Below are positions 15,534-23,013 of a DNA stretch of 64,000 bases, one piece after another (positions within the stretch are counted from its first letter, which is position 1; the number at the start of each line of letters is the position of its first letter). The stretch is taken from assembly GCA_040902895.1 (NCBI GenBank), contig JBBDWL010000062.1, forward strand, positions 62,001-126,000, in the 5' to 3' direction. Made by a program: the position numbers and the translations under genes. The stretch comes from JALYRV01 sp040902895. GTDB lineage: Bacteria; Acidobacteriota; Vicinamibacteria; Vicinamibacterales; SCN-69-37. Below the pieces are notes generated by a model. It was not told the origin of the DNA and ran no database searches. It worked only from the letters and a program-made list of their open reading frames with translations.

Positions 15534-18500
15534 ATGTCGTTTGCCAGACGCGTCGTGGTTTTCGGATTCGCTCTCGTGCTGCTCGCCGCGGCCCCCGCCG
15601 CCGCCCAGCAGCAGCTCGGTGTCATTCAAGGCACCATCGCCGACCGCACCGGAGGCGTCCTGCCGGGCGTCACCGTCACCGTCACCAACCTCGACACCGG
15701 CGTGCCGCGGGTCGCCACCACCAACGACGCCGGCGTGTACCGCGTCATTGGCGTCGAGCCGGGCCGCTATCGCGTCAGTGCCGACCTGCAGGGTTTCCGA
15801 GGCGCCACGCGCAACGAAGTCATCGTCTCGGTCGGCGCGGCGCTGGGCATCAACTTCACGCTCGAACCCGGCGCCGTCACCGAGCGCGTCGAAGTGGCCG
15901 CCGTGGCCCCCGACATCCAGACGGAGCGCGCCGACGTATCCTCGGTCGTCGAACAGAAGAAAATCACCGATTTACCGCTCGTCGGACGCAACGTGCTGTC
16001 GCTGACCGCGCTGCAGCCCGGCGTGACCGGCATTCCGGGGCAGCAGGATTTCCTGTCGCCCGAACAAGGCCTCGGCGTCAGCGCCAATGGCGTGCGCCAG
16101 AGCGGCAACAACGCCACGGTCGATGGCGCAAGCCTGAACGGCGGACCATGGGGCGGGACGATGCTGGTCGTGCCCAATGTCGAGGCCGTGCAGGAATTCC
16201 GCGTGGTGACGAACAATCCGTCCGCGGAATACGGCCGCAATTCGGGCGCGATGGTGAGCGTGATCACCAAAGGCGGCACCAACCGGTTCACCGGGAGCCT
16301 GTTCGAATTCCACCGGAACGAGAACCTGCGCGCACGCGGCTTTTTCGAAAACCGCAGCCGGCCCAAGGCCGACTTCCGGCGCAACGATTTCGGCGGCAGC
16401 TTCGGCGGCCCGATCCGGCGCGACCGCGCGTTCTTCTTCACGTCGGCGGAGTTCGTGCGCGAGGTGACGGGCAATGCGTTCAATGCGACGGTCGAGACGC
16501 AGGAGCTGGTGAATTGGGTCAATGCGAACCGGCCGGGGTCGGTCGCCGCACAGCTGTTCCAGCGCTATGCCCCGCCGTCGTACCCCACCACCGACCTGCG
16601 CGATCTGGGCGGACCGCTGCCGGGCACGAATCGTTGGAGCACCACCCCGGACGGCATTCCCGACGTCGGGACCATCAGCGTCGCCAACAGCGGTCCGCGG
16701 CGCGGTGAACAGCTCAACGCGCGCGCCGACTACGTGCTGCGCGGCGGCAAGGACCGGCTCAAGGGGACGTACTACCTCTCCAATATCGAGTCGCAGTTCC
16801 TGTACGTCAGGCCGCAGTTCGATCACCCATTTCCCTTCCGCAATCAGCTGTTCAATCTGGCGCATACCGCGGTGCTCTCGGATCGCACGGTGAACGAAGC
16901 CACGTTCGGCTTCGTGCGCCAGCACGGCGAGGCTGGCAATCCGGCGCCCGAATCGCCGGATGCCTTCCCAGGCAACGGCGTCGCACGGTTCGGCGTGGAG
17001 TTCTGGCATCCCATCGACTTCACGCAGAACAACTTCGAGATTCGCAACACGCTCACGATGAACCGCGGGCGGCACTCGTTCCGTGTGGGCGGCGAGCTGC
17101 GCCACGGGCGCGACGGCGCCACGCTGCATCACTGGGAGCGTCCGAGCTATGGGTTCCAGAGCATTCTCGACTTCATCGACGACGAGCCGTTCAGTGAGGA
17201 TCGCGCGGTGGATCCGGCGACCGGCCTGCCCACGACCGCCTACGGGCTGTACATCACCAATGAGTGGGGACTGTTCATTCAGGACAACTGGAAGGTGCGG
17301 CCGAATCTTACGCTCAATCTCGGCCTTCGGTACGAGAACTTCGGCAGTCCGACGAAGGCCGACATTCCGTACAACGGGATCATCCTTGGACCCGGCGCGA
17401 CGCGCCAGGACCAGATGGTCGGCGCCCGCGTTGGCACCGTCGACAAACTGCATGAGACCGACTGGAACAACTTCGCGCCGCGGTTCGGGATCACCTGGGA
17501 TCCGACGTCGGAGGGACGGTTCGTGCTGCGCGGCGGCGGCGGCATCTCCTACAACCGCATCAACAACACCGTGTACTCGGACGAGCGGTTGAATCCGCCG
17601 CAGTTTGCGCACGCGTTCGGATCGGTACAGGACGGCACGCCGATCGTGTACTCGCTCGGCCCCGACTTTGCGCGCAACACCGCGCTCGGCCGCGGCGTCG
17701 ATCCGCGCGGCGGCATTGTCGGCGCCCGCGTCAGCCTGCGCGTCGTCGATCCGGAGCTCGAGATTCCGGAATACTACAACTGGTTCGCGGGCCTGCAGTA
17801 TCAGCTGCCGTGGCGGTTCGTTATCGACGCGACGTACAACGGCAGCGCCGGACGGAAGCTGATGAACGGCGATGGCCCTGGCGGCGAAGACTACAACCGG
17901 TTTTCGGGTGATCTGCTTGACGGACGGCGCGATCGGCTCAACCCGAGCTTTGCAACCGTGGGACTGAACGAGAGCCGCGTGAAATCCAATTACCACGGGT
18001 TCTCGCTGCAGCTGCAGCGGCGGTACTCAGGAGGTTTCGCGTTCCAGAGCGTCTACACGCTGGGTTTCGCGAAGGACGGAGACGGCACCGCGATGATCGT
18101 CGAGCGTCCGGAGCTTGACTACGGGTGGGCTGACGGCGACGTGCGGCATCGCGTGGCGATGAACTTCGTCTGGGAGATTCCGTATCGTCCGTCGCACCGG
18201 ATTCTGAAGGCGGTCCTCGGCGGGTGGCAGCTCAATGGCCTGGCCATTCTGCAGTCGGGCGCGCCATTCACCGTGATTTGCTCGTTCGCGTATCCGAGGT
18301 GTGATTTCAACGCGGACGGCGTCAACAACGACCGCGTCAACCTGCCGGGCTTCGGCACCGACTTCGGCTCGCCGACGCAAGCCGAGTGGTTCGCGGGCGT
18401 GTTGAATGCGGCGGACTTTCCCCTGCCGGCTCAGGGAGAGGTCGCGAATCAGGAGCGCAACGCGTTCCGCGGCCCGGGATTCAGGAACGCCGACCTGTCC

Positions 18501-18707
18501 CTGGTGAAGAACTTCCCGATGGCCATCGGCGCGCGCGGGTCGACACTGCAGATGCGGCTCGAGGCCTTCAATGCGTTCAACTGGGTCAACCTCAACAACC
18601 CGGTGACCGCAGTGAACAACCCCAGCTTCGGGCGCGTGACGAGCGTGCGCGGCGGTGGCACCGGCGGACCGAGGCTGGTGCAGGTAGGGCTGAGGTTTTC
18701 GTTCTAA
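15534..18707 (+). CDS. TonB-dependent receptor, Oar-like, with carboxypeptidase-regulatory domain
   Basis: A 1057-aa outer-membrane transporter. Signal peptide at residues 1-25 (ends APAAAQQ), then an Ig-like carboxypeptidase-regulatory domain (about 30-110; IQGTIADRTGGVLPGVTVTV), a plug domain (about 125-240) and a large beta barrel ending in a terminal aromatic strand (VQVGLRFSF). This Oar/SusC-like layout is common in acidobacterial and bacteroidetal glycan loci. It is divergent from GH51 and shares its LacI-type operators, with GH127 downstream, so the likely cargo is arabinan or arabino-oligosaccharide. GAGGAG precedes the ATG. Confidence 0.92.
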   Translation: MSFARRVVVFGFALVLLAAAPAAAQQQLGVIQGTIADRTGGVLPGVTVTVTNLDTGVPRVATTNDAGVYRVIGVEPGRYRVSADLQGFRGATRNEVIVSVGAALGINFTLEPGAVTERVEVAAVAPDIQTERADVSSVVEQKKITDLPLVGRNVLSLTALQPGVTGIPGQQDFLSPEQGLGVSANGVRQSGNNATVDGASLNGGPWGGTMLVVPNVEAVQEFRVVTNNPSAEYGRNSGAMVSVITKGGTNRFTGSLFEFHRNENLRARGFFENRSRPKADFRRNDFGGSFGGPIRRDRAFFFTSAEFVREVTGNAFNATVETQELVNWVNANRPGSVAAQLFQRYAPPSYPTTDLRDLGGPLPGTNRWSTTPDGIPDVGTISVANSGPRRGEQLNARADYVLRGGKDRLKGTYYLSNIESQFLYVRPQFDHPFPFRNQLFNLAHTAVLSDRTVNEATFGFVRQHGEAGNPAPESPDAFPGNGVARFGVEFWHPIDFTQNNFEIRNTLTMNRGRHSFRVGGELRHGRDGATLHHWERPSYGFQSILDFIDDEPFSEDRAVDPATGLPTTAYGLYITNEWGLFIQDNWKVRPNLTLNLGLRYENFGSPTKADIPYNGIILGPGATRQDQMVGARVGTVDKLHETDWNNFAPRFGITWDPTSEGRFVLRGGGGISYNRINNTVYSDERLNPPQFAHAFGSVQDGTPIVYSLGPDFARNTALGRGVDPRGGIVGARVSLRVVDPELEIPEYYNWFAGLQYQLPWRFVIDATYNGSAGRKLMNGDGPGGEDYNRFSGDLLDGRRDRLNPSFATVGLNESRVKSNYHGFSLQLQRRYSGGFAFQSVYTLGFAKDGDGTAMIVERPELDYGWADGDVRHRVAMNFVWEIPYRPSHRILKAVLGGWQLNGLAILQSGAPFTVICSFAYPRCDFNADGVNNDRVNLPGFGTDFGSPTQAEWFAGVLNAADFPLPAQGEVANQERNAFRGPGFRNADLSLVKNFPMAIGARGSTLQMRLEAFNAFNWVNLNNPVTAVNNPSFGRVTSVRGGGTGGPRLVQVGLRFSF

Positions 18708-18710
18708 GAC

Positions 18711-18840
18711 AGGCCCTAGGCGCTAGACCCTTGGCGCTCGGCATGAGCCGTCGCGGACAACGCCGCGGCGGCTTTCGATATTCAGCCGGCGGGCCGTTGT
18801 GCCCGCCGGCTCGGGCCTATGGCCCGGGGCCTAGGGCCTA
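18711..18840. repeat. Nested inverted repeats between TonB receptor and GH127
   Basis: Outer 11-bp arms AGGCCCTAGGC (18711-18721) and GCCTAGGGCCT (18829-18839) are exact reverse complements. Inside, GCCGGCGGGC (18785-18794) and GCCCGCCGGC (18801-18810) form a perfect 10-bp stem with a 6-base loop. GGCCTA units repeat near the right end. No T-tract follows, so it may be a processing or partial-termination structure, or a small palindromic repeat element. Confidence 0.55.
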
Positions 18841-18867
18841 GGGCTCAACAGCGATAGGATTCCCCCT

Positions 18868-21417
18868 ATGTCCCGACGCTTTACTGTCGCGCTGGCTCTA
18901 ATCGGAGCCTTCACCATTGTTCTTGTCGTGACCGCGCGCACGCAGGATCCGCAGCGCCCGGCGCCCTCGGGCCGCGACTATCCCGTGCAGCCGGTGCCTT
19001 TTACCTCGGTGCGGCTCACCGACCAGTTCTGGGCGCCGCGCATCGAAACCAATCGGAAGGTGACGATTCCTGTCGCGTTCCAGCAGTGCGAGCGCACGCA
19101 GCGTGTCTATCACTTCGAGCGCGCGGCCAAGGTGCTGCGCGGCGAGCCGGTCGATGATCTGCGTCCGCCGGGTTATCCGTTCGACGACACCGATGTCTAC
19201 AAGGTGATCGAAGGCGCGGCGTACACGTTGAGTGTCGTGCCCGATCCGAAGCTCGATGCGTACGTCGACGGACTCATTGCGAAGATCGCCGCGGCGCAGG
19301 AGCCTGACGGCTATCTCTACACGACGCGCACCATCAATCCCGCGGCGCCGCACCGGTGGGCGGGCACCGAGCGCTGGCAGCGCGAGCGCGACGACAGCCA
19401 CGAGCTCTACAACCTCGGGCATCTGTTCGAGGCGGCCGTGGCGCACCATCTGGCCACCGGCAAGCGGAACCTCTTCGACGTTGCGCTCAAGGCCGCCGAC
19501 CTGCTCGTGAATACATTCGGGCCCGGCAAGCGATCGACGTGGCCCGGCCATCAGATCACCGAGATGGCGCTCGTGCGCCTCTATCGCGTCACCGGCAACG
19601 ACAAGTACCTCGATCTGGCGAAGTTCCTGATCGACGAGCGCGGTCCCGGCCCGGATCCGTCGAAGCCGACGATCTTCCCGAACGGCGAGCGCGCGAACCC
19701 GCGCGGTCTCGACTACAACCAGGCGCAGCAGAAGGTTGTCGACCAGTCCGAGCCGGTCGGGCATGCCGTGCGCGCGATGTACATGTATGCCGGCATGGCC
19801 GATGTCGCGGCGCTGACCGGCGACACGGCGGTGCAGGCGGCCGGCGATCGCATCTGGACGCACCTGGTCGAGAGCAAGCTGTATCTCACGGGCGGCATCG
19901 GCGCAGCAGGCGGTCACGAAGGCTTCGGGCCGCCGTTCGACCTGCCCAACATGCAGGCCTACAACGAAACGTGCGCGTCGGTGGGCATGGACTACTGGAA
20001 CCATCGCCTGTTCCTGCTGCACGGCGACGCGAAGTACATCGACGTGATGGAGCGCACGCTCTATAACGGCCTGCTCTCGGGCGTGTCGCTCGACGGCAAG
20101 ACCTTCTTCTATCCGAACCCGCTCGAGTCGAACGGCCAGCACGCGCGCGCCGAGTGGTTCGGCGTCGCCTGCTGTCCCGGCAACATCACGCGCTTCATGG
20201 CGTCGGTGCCCGGCTACATGTACGGCAAGACGGCCGACGCCATCTACGTGAACCTGTTCGCCGCGGGCAGCGCCGACATCGAGGTCGGCTCGCGCAAGGT
20301 GAAGGTCACGCAGGAAACGCGCTTTCCGTGGGACGGCGCGATCAACATCTCTGTCGCGCCGGCGGCGGCCTCGACGTTCACGGTCAACGTGCGCATTCCC
20401 GGATGGACGCGCGACGAGGCCGTGCCGAGCACGCTCTATAGCTTCCGAGACAAGGCGGCCGCGCCGACGCTGTCGGTCAACGGACAGCCCGTGCCCGTGA
20501 CCCTGAGCAAAGGCTACGTCGCGATCACGCGCGAGTGGAAGGCCGGCGACGCCATTCAACTGTCGCTGCCGATGCCCGTGCGGCGTGTGGTTGCCGACGA
20601 GCGTGTGGCGGCCGATCGCGGGCGCGTCGCCCTGCAGCGCGGCCCCATCGTCTATGCCGCCGAATGGCCCGACAATCCCGATGGCAAGGTCCGCAACATC
20701 GTGCTGTCGGATGCGCGCGCGCTGACCGCGGAATTCAAGCCGGCGCTGCTCAATGGCGTAGTCACGATTAACGGGACCGCGACAGGCCTTTCATATGACG
20801 AGAAGGGCGTGTTGCGGAAGCGCGAACAGCCGTTCGTGGCGATCCCGTACGCGACGTGGGCCAATCGCGGACGCGGACAGATGGCGGTCTGGCTTGCCCG
20901 CGAGGATTCAGCCGCGCGGCCGACGCCGTTCCCCACCGTCGCGACGACAAGCACGGTCACGGTGTCGCCGCTGCCGCGGGGCCGCGGCAAGAACCCGCGC
21001 AACATCGTCGACGGCGAAGAGCCGGCGAGCTCGGCAGATTCTTCCGCGTACTTCGACTGGTGGCCGTTGAACGGCTGCAAGCCGGGAGAGCCTCCGCCGG
21101 CAGCGGGGCAGCCTCGCCCGTGCAGCCAGGGCGAATGGATCGAAATGGCCTTCGAAAAGCCGGCCACTGTGTCACAGACGGAGATTTACTGGTTCGACGA
21201 CACCGGCCGCGGGGGCGTGCGCGTGCCGGCATCCTGGAAACTGTTTTATAAGGATGGCGATGCGTGGAAACCCGTGGAAGCGTTGACCCCATTCGGCACG
21301 GCGCGTAATAGCTGGAACAAAATTGCCTTCAAACCCGTCATGACCAGCGCCCTCCGCATCGAGCTCGTCATGCAGCCGGGTGTGTCGGCCGGCGTTCAGG
21401 AGTGGAAGGTCAAATAG
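18868..21417 (+). CDS. Beta-L-arabinofuranosidase, GH127 (DUF1680), exported
   Basis: An 849-aa glycosidase with an N-terminal signal/anchor (about residues 7-25). The catalytic domain is an (alpha/alpha)6 barrel of the HypBA1 type with the cysteine/zinc centre: E367 and C369 in AYNETCAS, C435 and C436 in VACCPGN; the second of the paired cysteines is the nucleophile in characterised members. A C-terminal discoidin-like beta-sandwich (about 700-849; WIEMAFEKPATVSQTEIYW) probably binds carbohydrate. It follows the TonB receptor after 160 bp and is probably in the same regulon, acting on beta-linked arabinofuranose. Confidence 0.92.
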   Translation: MSRRFTVALALIGAFTIVLVVTARTQDPQRPAPSGRDYPVQPVPFTSVRLTDQFWAPRIETNRKVTIPVAFQQCERTQRVYHFERAAKVLRGEPVDDLRPPGYPFDDTDVYKVIEGAAYTLSVVPDPKLDAYVDGLIAKIAAAQEPDGYLYTTRTINPAAPHRWAGTERWQRERDDSHELYNLGHLFEAAVAHHLATGKRNLFDVALKAADLLVNTFGPGKRSTWPGHQITEMALVRLYRVTGNDKYLDLAKFLIDERGPGPDPSKPTIFPNGERANPRGLDYNQAQQKVVDQSEPVGHAVRAMYMYAGMADVAALTGDTAVQAAGDRIWTHLVESKLYLTGGIGAAGGHEGFGPPFDLPNMQAYNETCASVGMDYWNHRLFLLHGDAKYIDVMERTLYNGLLSGVSLDGKTFFYPNPLESNGQHARAEWFGVACCPGNITRFMASVPGYMYGKTADAIYVNLFAAGSADIEVGSRKVKVTQETRFPWDGAINISVAPAAASTFTVNVRIPGWTRDEAVPSTLYSFRDKAAAPTLSVNGQPVPVTLSKGYVAITREWKAGDAIQLSLPMPVRRVVADERVAADRGRVALQRGPIVYAAEWPDNPDGKVRNIVLSDARALTAEFKPALLNGVVTINGTATGLSYDEKGVLRKREQPFVAIPYATWANRGRGQMAVWLAREDSAARPTPFPTVATTSTVTVSPLPRGRGKNPRNIVDGEEPASSADSSAYFDWWPLNGCKPGEPPPAAGQPRPCSQGEWIEMAFEKPATVSQTEIYWFDDTGRGGVRVPASWKLFYKDGDAWKPVEALTPFGTARNSWNKIAFKPVMTSALRIELVMQPGVSAGVQEWKVK

Positions 21418-21426
21418 GAGTTCAGG

Positions 21427-21810
21427 ATGAAAAGTCTCGCAGCGCTCGCCATTCTTCTGTTCACCCTGGCGCCTGGCCAGACGGCCGGCAATCTGACCGG
21501 CACGTGGTCCGGCACATTTACCATGATTGCTGAGGACGGCACGCCGCGTGAGATGAAAATCGAGCTGACTCTCACGCACAAGGGCAAAGACCTGACGGGT
21601 TCCGCCGGACCCAGTGCCGAGCAGCAGTGGCCGCTCAGCAACGGTGTCGTCGCCGGCGACAAGGTGACGTTCCAGGTCCAGGAGAACTCCAACGGCCCGC
21701 TCATCAGCTTCACGCTCACGCACGCGAAAGATCGCTTGACCGGCCAGGCGTCGGGCGAAGACGACGGCCGGAAACTCAGTGCGAAAATTGACGCCGGGCG
21801 CGTCAAGTAG
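21427..21810 (+). CDS. Small exported beta-rich protein
   Basis: A 127-aa product with a signal peptide (MKSLAALAILLFTLAPGQTAG). The mature part has repeated strand-turn motifs (NLTGTWSGTFTM, KGKDLTGSAG, DRLTGQASGEDDGRKLSAKI) of the lipocalin-like fold often found alone or fused to other domains in Acidobacteria. A related module is at the N-terminus of the DinB protein at 54631-55461 (LSGSWIGRAA, RTVTGSGGPSG). It starts 9 bp after GH127 with GGAG before the ATG, so it is probably co-transcribed; no specific function is evident. Confidence 0.75.
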   Translation: MKSLAALAILLFTLAPGQTAGNLTGTWSGTFTMIAEDGTPREMKIELTLTHKGKDLTGSAGPSAEQQWPLSNGVVAGDKVTFQVQENSNGPLISFTLTHAKDRLTGQASGEDDGRKLSAKIDAGRVK

Positions 21811-21853
21811 AGGTTGACACCCGCCTCGCGGCGCGAGTAACGTCTTGACCATC

Positions 21854-21925
21854 GTGAACGCTCGCGCCGCCCGCTTTACGTACTTTTTTACGGCCTCTTT
21901 TGAGGTGAGGGTCCGGCTCGGCTAA
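21854..21925 (+). CDS. Candidate Phe-rich leader peptide of pheA
   Basis: A 23-codon frame from GTG to TAA. Codons 8-16 read FTYFFTASF: four Phe codons, all TTT, and one Tyr within nine residues. It sits just upstream of a terminator-like hairpin and pheA, the classic layout of a transcription attenuator. No strong ribosome binding site is seen; an in-frame TTG three codons earlier is an alternative start. Its function would be to sense charged tRNA-Phe, not to make a product. Confidence 0.55.
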   Translation: MNARAARFTYFFTASFEVRVRLG

Positions 21926-21959
21926 ATTTACGATTTACAATTTCCAATTAGCTGCCACC

Positions 21960-21992
21960 AAAGCCCGCCTCCGAAAGGATCGCGGGCTTTTC
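21960..21992 (+). terminator. Candidate attenuator terminator before pheA
   Basis: AAAGCCCGC (21960-21968) pairs perfectly with GCGGGCTTT (21982-21990); the loop is 13 bases and a short T run (TTTT) ends the stem. It lies 35 bp after the leader ORF stop and 17 bp before the next coding start. CGCCTC at 21966-21971 can alternatively pair with GAGGTG at 21902-21907 (six pairs, one G-U), which would break the terminator. Confidence 0.65.
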
Positions 21993-22009
21993 GCTTTAAG
22001 GAGCAGAAC

Positions 22010-22183
22010 GTGCCGGAAGATGCGAACAAGAACACCACCGATGGCCCCAGTCTGAGTGACTGCCAGGACCTGATCGCTCGAATAGACGGAACCATTGCTG
22101 CGCTCGAGCGCGAGCGGATATTGCTCGAACGGCGCGCAAACGCCTTGAGCAAAGCGCCCGCAGAGCAGCGCCGTGCCGGTTAG
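22010..22183 (+). CDS. 57-aa coiled-coil protein, resembles first helix of AroQ chorismate mutase
   Basis: Starts at GTG with AAGGAG eight bases upstream and ends inside the pheA start (11-bp overlap), so it is well supported as a translated gene. The sequence LIARIDGTIAALERERILLERRAN follows the spacing of the chorismate mutase opening helix (RxxIDxIDxxLLxLLxxR), but the rest of the roughly 90-aa domain is missing. It may be a vestige of a bifunctional chorismate mutase-prephenate dehydratase, a helper peptide, or an unrelated coiled coil. Confidence 0.6.
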   Translation: MPEDANKNTTDGPSLSDCQDLIARIDGTIAALERERILLERRANALSKAPAEQRRAG

Positions 22184-23009
22184 CGCCGCAGCGCGCGACG
22201 CCGCCTATCAGGGCGCGCCTGGCGCGTACAGCGAGGTGGCCGCGCGCGATTTGCTCGGCGACAGCGCGTCGCTGCTGCCCTGCCCCACGCTCGAGGACAT
22301 GTTCGACGCCGTGCGCGATGGTCAGGCGCGGCATGCCGTCGTGCCGGTTGAAAACTGCCTGACCGGCGCCGTGCCCAACGCGTACGAGCTCCTCTTTGCG
22401 CACGAACTGCAGGCAATTGGTGAAACGCAGGTCCACATCGAGCACGTGCTTGCCGCACCGCCGGGAGCGACGCTGGAAGGCATTCGCCGGGTGCTCTCGC
22501 ATCCCGTGGCGCTCGCGCAGTGCCGCCGGTTCTTTGCGGAGCATCCTCGCATCGAAGCGGTGGCCGCATTCGACACGGCCGGCGCCGTCGAGATGGTCAT
22601 GCGCGTCGGGGACAGGACGAGCGCGGCGCTTGCAGCGCGCCGGACGGCGGCGATCTACGGCGCCGACGTCATCGCCGACACGCTGCAGGATCACGCCGAG
22701 AACTGGACGCGCTTTCTGCTGGTTGCGCCCGCCGGACGGATCGACGACTCGCCGGGCCCTCGAAAAGCGCTCGTCACATTCGAGCTGCCGCACACGCCCG
22801 GGGCGCTGCATCATGCGCTTGAGCCGCTGGCCGCGCACGGTCTGAATCTCACCCGCATCCAGAGCCAGCCCGTTCACGGCCGCCCGTTCGAATACCGCTT
22901 CCTGGTCGAAATGACGAGCGAGGACGGCATGACGCTCGAGAAAGGTCTCGAGGCCATGCGCATGGTGACGCGAGGGCTGAAGACGTTCGGAAATTATCAT
23001 GTAGGCTGA
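22173..23009 (+). CDS. pheA: Prephenate dehydratase
   Basis: Converts prephenate to phenylpyruvate for phenylalanine synthesis. The 278-aa protein has the dehydratase domain (about residues 10-190; AYQGAPGAYSEVAA, VVPVENCLTGAV, and the catalytic TRF at 179-181 in NWTRFLLV) and a C-terminal ACT domain. In the ACT domain the phenylalanine-binding GALH motif is intact (210-213) but the usual ESRP is QSQP (230-233), so allosteric control may differ. The start is GTG, overlapping the 57-aa gene. A leader ORF and hairpin upstream suggest attenuation by phenylalanine supply. Confidence 0.94.
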   Translation: MPVSAAARDAAYQGAPGAYSEVAARDLLGDSASLLPCPTLEDMFDAVRDGQARHAVVPVENCLTGAVPNAYELLFAHELQAIGETQVHIEHVLAAPPGATLEGIRRVLSHPVALAQCRRFFAEHPRIEAVAAFDTAGAVEMVMRVGDRTSAALAARRTAAIYGADVIADTLQDHAENWTRFLLVAPAGRIDDSPGPRKALVTFELPHTPGALHHALEPLAAHGLNLTRIQSQPVHGRPFEYRFLVEMTSEDGMTLEKGLEAMRMVTRGLKTFGNYHVG

Positions 23010-23013
23010 GCCG

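Noticed and set aside
15972..17996. 674-aa open frame antisense to the TonB receptor
   Set aside because: No recognisable domain; the plus-strand gene has signal peptide, plug and barrel features.
18815..18845. GGCCTAGGGCCTA run as a CRISPR or satellite start
   Set aside because: Only two to three short units with no spacers; better explained as part of the inverted-repeat structure.
18898..20559. 553-aa open frame antisense to GH127
   Set aside because: Shadow of a gene with clear catalytic motifs; no start context or domain.
21927..21945. TTTACG-ATTTACA as another LacI-type operator
   Set aside because: The right half has an extra base relative to TGTAAnCGnTTACA and the left half does not match.
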